From Bradyrhizobium sp. CCGB01 (GTDB taxonomy: Bacteria > Pseudomonadota > Alphaproteobacteria > Rhizobiales > Xanthobacteraceae): a stretch of 64,000 nt of DNA. Location of the stretch: NCBI RefSeq assembly GCF_024199795.1, contig NZ_JANADK010000001.1:6634001-6698000 (forward strand), written 5' to 3'. Shown piece by piece: positions 1 through 7,872 of the stretch. The stretch's first letter is position 1. Every line of letters begins with the position of its first letter. The notes under the pieces are model-generated. The model did not search any database and had not been told where the DNA came from. It worked only from the letters and a program-made list of their open reading frames with translations. A program made the position numbers and the translations under genes.

Positions 1-2
1 GC

Positions 3-224
3 CCGCCCTCCGGCCGTGACATCGAGCTCGCCAATGAAATTCACGGCACGTCCATCGAGGCCCTGCAGATCGAGGCGCGCGCGCTTCAAGCCCAGGTATC
101 GGGCGCGGTGCATCATCCACTCAGCACTCTCATGCCGGTGCTGGTGCCGCTGATCGCGATCATCGTGAAGAACCTGCAGAAGACGGCCAAGGAGACGGCA
201 GCTGCTTCCGAAGCGGGCTCGTAG
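3..224 (+). CDS. C-terminal part of an unidentified protein, cut by the window edge
   Basis: An open frame runs in from the left edge and ends at TAG 222-224, leaving 73 residues. The part seen has an amphipathic stretch (residues about 7-38) followed by one hydrophobic segment (LMPVLVPLIAIIVKNLQ) and a short Lys/Ala-rich tail, which suggests a small membrane-anchored protein. I do not recognise the family. It converges on the acyl-CoA synthetase gene only 8 bases away. Confidence 0.45.
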   Translation, partial: PPSGRDIELANEIHGTSIEALQIEARALQAQVSGAVHHPLSTLMPVLVPLIAIIVKNLQKTAKETAAASEAGS

Positions 225-232
225 CCGAACGC

Positions 233-2926
233 TCAGAGCTTGAGCCGGACGTCGCAGATGTCAGGCTCGGTCGGGTCCGGCTTCACTTCGAAACCAAGCT
301 GCCGGCACATCTCGAGCATCACGGTGTTCTCCTGGAGCACGTCGCCCGAGATGGCCTTCAACCCTTCCGATCTCGCGTAGTCGATGATCAGCTGCATCAG
401 GGTCCATCCGAGCCCCCTGCCCTTGAGGTCCGACCGCAGCAGGATAGCGTATTCGCCGCTCTCATAGACCGAGTCCGAGTGGAGCCGGACCACACCGACC
501 ATCTCGTTGGTGGCTTCGTCGAATGCGATGAAGGCCATTGCACGCGCATAGTCGAGCTGGGTCAGGCGCGCGATGAACTCGTGGGTGAACTCCTTCATCG
601 GCGCGAAGAAGCGCAGGCGGAGGTCGTGCGCCGTGACGTGACGCAGGAATTCGTGGATGGTCGGCTCGTCTTCCGGGCGCAAGGGCCGTACGAAGATGCG
701 CCAATCGTCCTTGAGCGCCAGGCGACGCTCCCATTGCGACGGATAGGCCCGGACGGCGAAATTGGCCGGGCCGGAGCCAGCGAACTTCCGCAGCGGCGGC
801 CCCACTGCGACGCGGGCGTCGACCGCGGTCACGCCGGTCTCGTCCGCAAGCAGCGGGTTGATGTCGAATTCACGGATCTCGGGAATATCGGCGGCCATCT
901 GGGCGAGCTTGACCAGCACCATTGCGACGGCATCCTGCGCGACCGCGGGTACGTCCCGATAGGCATTCAGCAGCCGTGATACACGCGTGCGGCCGATCAG
1001 GTCGCGGGCGAGTTGCAGATCGAGCGGCGGCAGCGCCAGTGCCTTGTCGTTGATGATCTCGACCGCCGTCCCGCCCCGGCCGAAGACGACGACGGTGCCA
1101 AAGGTGGGATCGTCGGCAAGACCCAGGATCAGCTCGCGCGCCTTCGCCTTGACGACCATCGCCTGCACGATAACGCCCTCAATGCGGGCTTCGGGACGGA
1201 GCTTCCTCGCACGTGCGAGAATGTCGGTGGCAGCCGTGCGTACGGCCTCGGGCGTGGTCAGATTGAGGACGACGCCGCCGACGTCCGACTTGTGGACGAT
1301 GTCGCGCGACATGATCTTCAGCACGACTGTGGCGCCTTGCCCGAACATCTCGCCGGCGCAGGCGACCGCCTGCTCGACATCATCAGCAGCACGGGTCGGC
1401 ACCATCGCGATGTCATAGGCCCCGAGCAAGTGCTTGATCTCGACGGGATCGAGCCATTTGCGACCGTCCGCGATCGCTGCGGCGACGATCTGCCTGGCAG
1501 CCCGGGCGTCAGGCACGAACGTGTCGGGCATCGCGGGAGGAACCTGGCTCAACTCCTCCACGACTTCGCGGTGGCGAACCAGATGCATGAAACCGCGCAC
1601 CGCATCGCCTTCGGTCGGGTAGTTCGGAATGCCGGCGCCGGAGAGCGCCTGAATGATGTCCTGATCGGCTCCGACCCAGACGGCCAATACGGGCTTTGCC
1701 CATCGGCCGTGCTGCTTGCGGTATTTGCCGACGATTTCCGTTACGGTTGCCGCGATGTCGGCAGCCGGGGCGATCGCGGTCTGCACGTTGAGGACCAGAA
1801 CTGCGTCATTATCAGGGTCCGCGAGCAGCACCTCCAGCGCCGCCGCGTAGCGCGATGCATCGGCATCGCCGACGATGTCGACGGGATTTGCCCCGGACCA
1901 GGTCGACGGCAGCACTGCATCGAGGTTCTTGCGCGTCTCGGCCGAGATGGACGCCGGGATGCCGCCAAGCTCCACCAACCGATCCACAGCCAGGACGCCG
2001 ATGCCGCCGCCATTGGTGAGGATGGCGAGACGCTTTCCTGCCGGCGATTCGACGCGACCGAGCGTCTCGGCGCAATCGAACAGCTCGCCCAGATCGGAGA
2101 CCCGCAGGACGCCCGCACGGCGGAACGCGGCGTCATAGACGGCGTCGGCTCCGGCGAGAGCGCCCGTATGCGTTGCCGCGGCCCTGGCACCCTGCGCCAT
2201 GCGGCCGGACTTCACCACGACGACCGGCTTCACGCGCGCCGCGGCCCGTGCCGCCGACATGAACTTGCGTGCGTCCTTGATGGCCTCGATATAGAGCAGG
2301 ATCGCGCGGGTCTTGTGATCCATCGCGAAATGGTCGAGCAGGTCGGCAATATCGACATCGATCTGATCGCCGATCGTGACGATGCCGGAGAACCCCACGC
2401 CGCGCTGCGCGGCCCAATCCACCATTCCGGCCGCGATCGCGCCCGACTGTGAAATCAGCGCGAGGTTGCCCGGCCCCGGCATGTGCGCGGCAAAGCTGGC
2501 ATTGAGGCTGACACCGGGCATCATGATGCCGAGGCAGTTCGGCCCGATCAGCCGCATGCCGTATCTGCGTGCCGCAGCGATTGCGGCCTCGTGCAGGGAT
2601 CCCGGTCCATGACCGAGGCCCGCCGAGACGATCAGCGCGCCGGCCGAGCCGCGACGTCCGGCCTGGTCAATAATGCCGGGAACCTCTCGCGCCGGCGCGG
2701 TGATGACCACGAGCTCGGGCACGAAGTCCAGCCTGTCCAGGCTCTTCACCGCGGCGAGGCCGCCGATCTCGGCATGGCGTAGATTGACGAGGCCGAACCG
2801 ACCCTTGAATTCGGCCTTGCGAATGTTCTCGAGAACGGCGCGTCCGACGGAGAGTGGGCGGGAGCTCGCGCCGACGAGCGCAACCGAATGCGGCGACAGC
2901 AGATTCTTCAAGCGATAGGTTGACAT
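233..2926 (-). CDS. ADP-forming acyl-CoA synthetase fused to a GNAT acetyltransferase domain (Pat/YfiQ-like)
   Basis: This 897-residue protein has the order known for Pat/PatZ-type lysine acetyltransferases: a CoA-binding Rossmann domain (about 10-130), succinyl-CoA-ligase-like domains (about 145-450), an ATP-grasp domain (about 490-700, with IVHKSDVGGVVL) and a C-terminal GNAT domain (about 735-897). Family members either make acyl-CoA with ADP release or acetylate lysines of acyl-CoA synthetases. Which activity applies here is not decided by sequence. It lies 69 bases downstream of the universal stress protein gene on the same strand, so both may be transcribed from the FixK-type box at 3883. 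A posttranslational brake on acyl-CoA ligases would suit the CoA-ligase-rich island next door, but that link is inference. Confidence 0.9.
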   Translation of the reverse strand: MSTYRLKNLLSPHSVALVGASSRPLSVGRAVLENIRKAEFKGRFGLVNLRHAEIGGLAAVKSLDRLDFVPELVVITAPAREVPGIIDQAGRRGSAGALIVSAGLGHGPGSLHEAAIAAARRYGMRLIGPNCLGIMMPGVSLNASFAAHMPGPGNLALISQSGAIAAGMVDWAAQRGVGFSGIVTIGDQIDVDIADLLDHFAMDHKTRAILLYIEAIKDARKFMSAARAAARVKPVVVVKSGRMAQGARAAATHTGALAGADAVYDAAFRRAGVLRVSDLGELFDCAETLGRVESPAGKRLAILTNGGGIGVLAVDRLVELGGIPASISAETRKNLDAVLPSTWSGANPVDIVGDADASRYAAALEVLLADPDNDAVLVLNVQTAIAPAADIAATVTEIVGKYRKQHGRWAKPVLAVWVGADQDIIQALSGAGIPNYPTEGDAVRGFMHLVRHREVVEELSQVPPAMPDTFVPDARAARQIVAAAIADGRKWLDPVEIKHLLGAYDIAMVPTRAADDVEQAVACAGEMFGQGATVVLKIMSRDIVHKSDVGGVVLNLTTPEAVRTAATDILARARKLRPEARIEGVIVQAMVVKAKARELILGLADDPTFGTVVVFGRGGTAVEIINDKALALPPLDLQLARDLIGRTRVSRLLNAYRDVPAVAQDAVAMVLVKLAQMAADIPEIREFDINPLLADETGVTAVDARVAVGPPLRKFAGSGPANFAVRAYPSQWERRLALKDDWRIFVRPLRPEDEPTIHEFLRHVTAHDLRLRFFAPMKEFTHEFIARLTQLDYARAMAFIAFDEATNEMVGVVRLHSDSVYESGEYAILLRSDLKGRGLGWTLMQLIIDYARSEGLKAISGDVLQENTVMLEMCRQLGFEVKPDPTEPDICDVRLKL

Positions 2927-2995
2927 GACAATAAATGCGCCCGGTCGGTGGCGGTTCCGAAGGTTGACGATCAGGCCGATAGATCGGCAATGCGC

Positions 2996-3835
2996 CTAGT
3001 GCGAGATCATAACCCAGCACGGTGGCTGGCCAATGATGGTCTTTGTCACACCACCCCAGACGATCTCGTTCAGGCGCGAATGATGGTAGGCGCCCATCAC
3101 GATCGCATCCATGGCATGGGAATTCGCCCAGCTTCCGAGCACCTTACCGGTCGAGCTGCCGCCGCCTTTCACGGTCTCGAACGAGGCGTAGACCCCGTGT
3201 TCCCGCAGATGGTCGACGAGCGCGGTTCCCGATTTCATGATCGCATCGGTCTTGTCGTCCGCCACCGTGACCACCCGGACGGATGCCGCAGCCTGAAGAA
3301 TGGGCAGCGCGTCGCCGACCGCCCGCGCGGCACGCGCGGAATGGTCCCAGGCGATCATGACGTTCTCGAACTCACCTCGCAGCTCGTCCGCACGCTGTTC
3401 CGGACACAGCAGCAGCGGCCGGCCGGATTCGAACAGGAACGTCTCGATGATGTGCTCCGTTCGACTGTCGTGCGGCTTCACGGGGATCAGCGTGAGATCG
3501 CTGAAGCGCGCCTGCTCGGCCAGGATCGACGCGACCTGGTCCGCCGGCACCTTGCCCGAACGGCTTTGGGCCCGAATGTTGGCGCGGGACGCCGCGAGGG
3601 TGAAGGCGTTGAGGAGTTGCTGCATGTCGCCCACGTCGCGCGCGCCCGCAGCCGCGGCGGATTCCAGATCAGTCGGGAGCACGACCGCCGGACGAACGAA
3701 AATCTCGTCTTCCAGCGCGAGCGCGGTGATCCTGGCGCCGAGGTCGGCGGCGACAGCCACGCATTTCTCGATCGCCACGAGGGCCGGTCCGCGCGGCTGG
3801 CCGACAAGCGGCAGAAAGACGTCCTTGATGGGCAT
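2996..3835 (-). CDS. Universal stress protein with two tandem UspA domains
   Basis: The 279-residue protein has an N-terminal Usp half (MPIKDVFLPL, residues 1-150) and a C-terminal half (VMIAWDHSARAARAVGDALP, about 158-279) with a G-to-S/T nucleotide-loop-like end (VMGAYHHSRLNEIVWGGVT). Tandem Usp proteins are cytosolic and are typically induced by oxygen limitation or stress. The start is preceded by a good Shine-Dalgarno sequence (AAGGAG, 5 bases before ATG). A TTGA-N6-TCAA box centred about 41 bp upstream of the expected transcription start makes this a likely FixK2/FNR target. Confidence 0.92.
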   Translation of the reverse strand: MPIKDVFLPLVGQPRGPALVAIEKCVAVAADLGARITALALEDEIFVRPAVVLPTDLESAAAAGARDVGDMQQLLNAFTLAASRANIRAQSRSGKVPADQVASILAEQARFSDLTLIPVKPHDSRTEHIIETFLFESGRPLLLCPEQRADELRGEFENVMIAWDHSARAARAVGDALPILQAAASVRVVTVADDKTDAIMKSGTALVDHLREHGVYASFETVKGGGSSTGKVLGSWANSHAMDAIVMGAYHHSRLNEIVWGGVTKTIIGQPPCWVMISH

Positions 3836-3882
3836 CGGAATTCTCCTTGCCGGTCAGGATAGGCCGCCTTTTGTCAGAACGC

Positions 3883-3896
3883 TTGATCCTGCTCAA
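3883..3896 (-). promoter_or_regulatory. FixK2/FNR-type box for the universal stress gene
   Basis: TTGATCCTGCTCAA fits the Bradyrhizobium FixK2 pattern TTG(A/C)-N6-(T/G)CAA. Its centre lies 54 bp upstream of the ATG at 3835. A class II activator site at -40/-41.5 would place the transcription start near 3848. Confidence 0.7.
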
Positions 3897-3933
3897 GGCG
3901 GGAAAACATCACGCAGTCAGCCGACGACAGACC

Positions 3934-3947
3934 TTGACGGAAGTCAA
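3934..3947 (+). promoter_or_regulatory. FixK2/FNR-type box for the APH/P-loop kinase gene
   Basis: TTGACGGAAGTCAA is a perfect TTGAC/GTCAA inverted repeat with a 4-base centre. It is centred 69 bp before the ATG at 4009, so a transcription start near 3982 would give class II spacing. With the box at 3883 it forms a divergent promoter pair, one box for each gene. Confidence 0.75.
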
Positions 3948-4008
3948 GGACTCGCCCCGATCCGCCCCTAAGGGTTAGCCTGTTGCCTCACCGCCGAAGC
4001 ATCTGGAT

Positions 4009-5544
4009 ATGCTCGCAGAGATGACGGACGATTCTGCCACCCAGGAACGGGTCTTCCAAGCTCTGAGCGTGCGTCCCGGCGCGAAGCGGATCGACACGCA
4101 CGCGGCGTCGGTGCTTCTCGACGGGAGTCACGCGCTGAAGATCAAGCGGGCCGTCAAGTTTCCATTCCTCGACTATTCGACCCTCGAAAGGCGCAAGGCG
4201 GCCTGCGAGGAGGAGATCAGGATCAACCGACCGCTCGCGCCGCAGATCTATCACCGCGTCGTGGCGATCACGGAAGAGCCGGATGGATCGATCAAGATCG
4301 ACGGCCGCGGCCGGCCGGTCGAGTATGCAGTCGACATGTCCCGCTTCGACGAAGACCAAACGCTGGACCATCTGGCAAAGGCCGGCCCGATGGACGTGGA
4401 GCTGGCCCAGGCCGTCGCAGATGCAATCGCAGCGTCGCATGCGAGAGCGATGGTCGCGGATGGCGCTGCGTGGATAACGTCCGTTCCCGCTTTGATCGAT
4501 GGCAACACCAATGGCCTGCGCGTCGGTGGCCATTTCGAAGCGGCAGAGGTCGATCAGCTTGGCGAAGCCTCACACCAGACATTCCTGCGCGTCCGTGCGA
4601 CACTCGTGGAGCGCGCCCGCAAAGGCTTCGTGCGCCGCTGCCACGGCGATCTGCATCTTGCCAACATCGTTCTGGTCGACCGGCAGCCCGTCCTGTTCGA
4701 TGCGATCGAATTCGACGCGCAGATGGCGACCGTGGACGTGCTCTACGATCTTGCGTTCACGCTGATGGACCTGCTGCGCCACGACCAGTCGGTCGCGGCC
4801 AATGCCGTCCTGAACCAGTATCTGACGTCGGCGCCCGACGAGACGCTCGACGCCCTGGCGGCGCTGCCACTGTTCATGTCCATTCGCGCGGCGATCCGTG
4901 CGCAGGTGGCGCTGGCGCGGCTGGAGCGGCCCGATGCCGACGGCCCTGCGGTTCTCGACGAGGCACGCCGCTATTTCGACCTCGCCCGGGTGTTGATCCA
5001 TCCCCCCGCTCCCCGCCTGATCGCGGTCGGCGGACTGTCGGGCACCGGAAAATCCGTGCTCGCCCGCGCGCTGGCGGCCACTGTGCTGCCGCAACCGGGC
5101 GCCGTCGTGCTGCGCAGCGACATCATTCGCAAGCAGTTGTTTCAGGTGGCACACACCGACCGGCTGCCGTCGTCCACGTACCGCCCCGAGGTCACGGCAC
5201 AGGTGTACGACATGCTCGTGCAGCGCGCCCGGCGGGTGCTGGCCCAAGGCCATTCGGCAATCGTCGACGCGGTCTTTGCACGCGAGTCCGAACGGGACGA
5301 CCTGGCCGCCCTGGCTCGCGCGTGCGGCGTGCCACTCAGCGGACTTTTCCTCGTCGCGGATCTCGCGACCCGGCAGGCGCGAATCGGAAGCCGCCGGGGA
5401 GACGCATCCGACGCCACGCAAGAGGTTGCCGCGCAGCAAGAGCACTATAATATCGGCCATGTCGGTTGGGCGACCATCGATGCATCCGGGACACCAGAGC
5501 AGACGCTCCAGCGCTGCCGGGACGCGATCGCTGAGGGCAAGTAA
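4009..5544 (+). CDS. Aminoglycoside-phosphotransferase-like kinase fused to a P-loop (AAA/zeta-like) kinase
   Basis: The 511-residue protein carries an APH/choline-kinase-like N-terminal domain (about 1-320, Brenner loop HGDLHLANIVL) and a C-terminal P-loop kinase domain (about 340-510, Walker A GGLSGTGKS). This two-domain family is common in proteobacteria and its substrate is unknown. It is not evidence of antibiotic resistance. The start at 4009 is chosen by length; the ATG at 4021 is an equally good alternative and neither has a strong ribosome site. The FixK-type box at 3934 suggests micro-oxic expression, and the CHAD gene follows after 25 bases. Confidence 0.85.
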   Translation: MLAEMTDDSATQERVFQALSVRPGAKRIDTHAASVLLDGSHALKIKRAVKFPFLDYSTLERRKAACEEEIRINRPLAPQIYHRVVAITEEPDGSIKIDGRGRPVEYAVDMSRFDEDQTLDHLAKAGPMDVELAQAVADAIAASHARAMVADGAAWITSVPALIDGNTNGLRVGGHFEAAEVDQLGEASHQTFLRVRATLVERARKGFVRRCHGDLHLANIVLVDRQPVLFDAIEFDAQMATVDVLYDLAFTLMDLLRHDQSVAANAVLNQYLTSAPDETLDALAALPLFMSIRAAIRAQVALARLERPDADGPAVLDEARRYFDLARVLIHPPAPRLIAVGGLSGTGKSVLARALAATVLPQPGAVVLRSDIIRKQLFQVAHTDRLPSSTYRPEVTAQVYDMLVQRARRVLAQGHSAIVDAVFARESERDDLAALARACGVPLSGLFLVADLATRQARIGSRRGDASDATQEVAAQQEHYNIGHVGWATIDASGTPEQTLQRCRDAIAEGK

Positions 5545-5569
5545 GGCAATCTGATTGGCGCGGGCAAGG

Positions 5570-6544
5570 ATGGCGCGACCCACCACGAGTTCGACGGCGA
5601 CCGCGCGCGCCAAGCCTGCGGCGCGGCGGAGTGCCCTGCCCGGCCGCCTCAGCCCCGGCATGGCCTGCGACACCGCATTCCGGATCATTGCCCGCCGTCA
5701 TCTCGATGCCGTCCTCACCTAGCATGACGGCACATGCCGCGGTGATCCCGAGGCGCTGCATCAGATCCGGATCGCACTGACGCATCTGCGCACCGCCATC
5801 CGCTTCTTCTCGCCGATGGTCGATGACGGGCTGCGGCCGCAGGTCTGGACCGAGCTGAAATGGCTGAACAGCCAGCTCGGCATGGTCAGGGACCTCGACG
5901 TCGCGATCGACCGCGTCATCGCCGACAGCGGCGGCGAGCTTGACGTGATCGCGGAGCTTCAGCACTGGGACGAGAAGCGCGCCGAGAGCCATCGCCTGCT
6001 GACGCGCGCCCTGCAATCCGCGCGCTATCGCCGCCTGGTCGAGCAGACCTCCAGCTGGATCGAGAGCGGTCCCTGGTCGACCAGGCGCACCAAGGAAGCC
6101 ATCAGGCTGCGCCGCTGCTCGCTCGCCGACCACGCGACGGCGCGGCTGACAGAGTGGGAAAAGACACTGCTCAAGAAGGCCCGGAAGCTCAACAAGCTCG
6201 ACGTCGAGAAACGACACAAGCTACGGCTTCTCAACAAGCGGATGACCTATTCGGTCGAGTCGCTTCAGGACCTGTTCGCCGACGAATCGCTGACGAAGCA
6301 GAAGTCGATCCTCAAGCAATTGCGCAAGGCGCAGAAATCCCTCGGACAATTGAACGACGATGCGCGCGGGCAAACGCTGGCAGCGTCATTGAACGAGGCC
6401 GTTCCCGGAGCGGGCATTCGCTTCCTCAACCGCAAGCGGGAAAAGAAGCTGTTGCGGACCGCCTCGGAAGCCTACCGGAAACTGGCCAAGGCCAAGCCGT
6501 TCCGTTCCTCCGACCTCGCGCCGAATGCAGAGCCCGAGGATTAG
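5570..6544 (+). pseudogene. CHAD-domain gene interrupted by an in-frame TAG codon
   Basis: CHAD domains are helical, histidine-rich polyphosphate-binding modules. One reading frame runs from ATG 5570 to the stop at 6542-6544 and gives a normal CHAD protein of about 324 residues, with the hallmark HQIRIALTHLRTAIRFF and the later WLNSQLGMVRDLDVAIDRV. It is interrupted at codon 51 by TAG (5720-5722), where related proteins read a sense codon (CAG is one transition away). If translation restarted at ATG 5816 the 242-residue product would lack the first conserved helix with its HxxR motif. The downstream frame is otherwise undamaged, so either a very recent nonsense mutation or a base-call error is possible. 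Confidence 0.75.
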
Positions 6545-6561
6545 GTGCGGGCCAACCCGGC

Positions 6562-6575
6562 TTGACCTGGGTCAA
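6562..6575 (+). promoter_or_regulatory. FixK2/FNR-type box for the CBS-BON gene
   Basis: TTGACCTGGGTCAA is again a perfect TTGAC/GTCAA dyad. It is centred 72 bp before the ATG at 6641, so a transcription start about 30 bases before the gene would put the box at about -41. This is the third box of the same form in 2.7 kb. Confidence 0.75.
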
Positions 6576-6640
6576 ATCACCTTCCTGCCGGTGATCTAAG
6601 CTCCACACATCGATATCAGTGTGAACTTGCGGAGCCCACC

Positions 6641-7369
6641 ATGCGCGCCCACCAGATCATGACCCGGTCGGTTATCTCGGTGACCCCCGACACCAGCATC
6701 GTCGAAGCCGCAAACATCATGCTGAACCGGCATATCAGCGGCCTCACGGTGGTCGACGATGCCGGCAAGCTGGTCGGCGTGGTCTCGGAAGGCGACTTCA
6801 TCCGCCGCAGCGAAATCGGCACCGGGCGCAAGCGCGGCCGCTGGCTGCGGTTCATTCTCGGCCCCGGTACATCCGCCAGCGACTTCGTGCACGAACATGG
6901 TCGCAAGGTCGCGGAAGTGATGACTGTCTCGCCCGTGACCATCACCGAGGATACGGCGCTTGCAGAGATCGTCGATCTCATGGAGCGGAACAACGTGAAG
7001 CGCCTGCCGGTGGTGCGCGGCGACAAGGTCGTCGGCATCGTCTCCCGCGCTAACCTGTTGCAGGCCGTCGCGGGCCTCGCCGGCGAGGTGCCGGATCCGA
7101 CGGCCGATGACGATCACATTCGCAGCCGCATCATCGACACCATGGAGAAGAACGACTGGTGCCCGTTCGGGCTGAATGTCATCGTTCGCGACGGCATCGT
7201 TCATCTCAGCGGCGTCATCACCGAGGAACGTGCACGGCAGGCCACCGTCGTCGCGGCGGAGAACATCGAAGGCGTCAAGAAGGTGCACGACCATCTGTGC
7301 TGGGTCGACACCATGACCGGGGTCTATCTCAACTCGCCCGAGGACGACGATCTCGCCAAGGCCAGCTGA
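6641..7369 (+). CDS. CBS-domain pair fused to a BON domain
   Basis: The 242-residue protein begins with two CBS motifs (MTRSVISVTPDTSIVEAANIM at about 4-60 and VMTVSPVTITEDTALAEI at about 93-150), which usually bind adenine nucleotides. It ends with a BON domain (about 155-222, with LNVIVRDGIVHLSGVI). Such CBS-BON proteins are soluble regulators of unknown target, often induced with universal stress proteins under low oxygen. The FixK-type box upstream supports the same use here. The gene is intact and has its own promoter region. Confidence 0.9.
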   Translation: MRAHQIMTRSVISVTPDTSIVEAANIMLNRHISGLTVVDDAGKLVGVVSEGDFIRRSEIGTGRKRGRWLRFILGPGTSASDFVHEHGRKVAEVMTVSPVTITEDTALAEIVDLMERNNVKRLPVVRGDKVVGIVSRANLLQAVAGLAGEVPDPTADDDHIRSRIIDTMEKNDWCPFGLNVIVRDGIVHLSGVITEERARQATVVAAENIEGVKKVHDHLCWVDTMTGVYLNSPEDDDLAKAS

Positions 7370-7392
7370 GGCGACCTGAGGCCCAAAACGGC

Positions 7393-7857
7393 TCAGCGGG
7401 GAATGACGGCGGTGGCTTCGATCTCGACTCGCGCCGCCTTCTCGACGAGGCGGACGACCTGCACCAGCGCCATCGCGGGATAGTGCACACCGAAGATGGC
7501 ACGGTAGACCTTGCCGAGCTCCTTCAGGTTCGCCAGGTACTCGTCCATATCGACGACATACCAGGTCAGGCGCACGAGATGCTCGGGCCGCGCGCCGGCC
7601 TCCGCGAGAATCTCGGCGATATTGCTTAGGGTCTGCCGCACCTGCGCGACAAAGCCGTCAGCAAGACGCTCCTCGGCATCCCAGCCGATCACGCCGCCGG
7701 TGACGACGATACGTCCCTCGGCGGCCATGCCGTTGGCATAGCCTTTCGGCACCGGCCAACCAGACGGCTGGAGCACCTGCACCCTGGAACCGGTTTCGCC
7801 CTCGGCTGCTGTTGGCAGCACCGCAAGGTGCGGGCCTTTCGGCGTCGTCACGGACAA
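7393..7857 (-). CDS. RidA/YjgF-family enamine/imine deaminase
   Basis: The 154-residue protein has the Rid fold pattern, with GRIVVTGGVIGWDAEERLADGFVAQ in the middle and RPEHLVRLTWYVVDMDEYLANL near residue 100. RidA proteins hydrolyse reactive enamines/imines to ketones and ammonia. The gene sits 15 bases downstream of the aryl-CoA ligase on the same strand. Aminobenzoyl-CoA degradation passes through enamine-type intermediates after ring reduction, so a dedicated deaminase there makes chemical sense; this role is inferred from context. Confidence 0.88.
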   Translation of the reverse strand: MSVTTPKGPHLAVLPTAAEGETGSRVQVLQPSGWPVPKGYANGMAAEGRIVVTGGVIGWDAEERLADGFVAQVRQTLSNIAEILAEAGARPEHLVRLTWYVVDMDEYLANLKELGKVYRAIFGVHYPAMALVQVVRLVEKAARVEIEATAVIPR

Positions 7858-7872
7858 TTCTCCATCCTTCTC

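Noticed and set aside
1013..2452. Long rightward open frame opposite the acyl-CoA synthetase
   Set aside because: It is an antisense shadow of a clear family protein and has no recognisable domain or ribosome site.
4009..5544. Antibiotic-resistance aminoglycoside phosphotransferase
   Set aside because: The APH-like domain is fused to a P-loop kinase in a widespread family of unknown substrate, and the context is low-oxygen stress genes.
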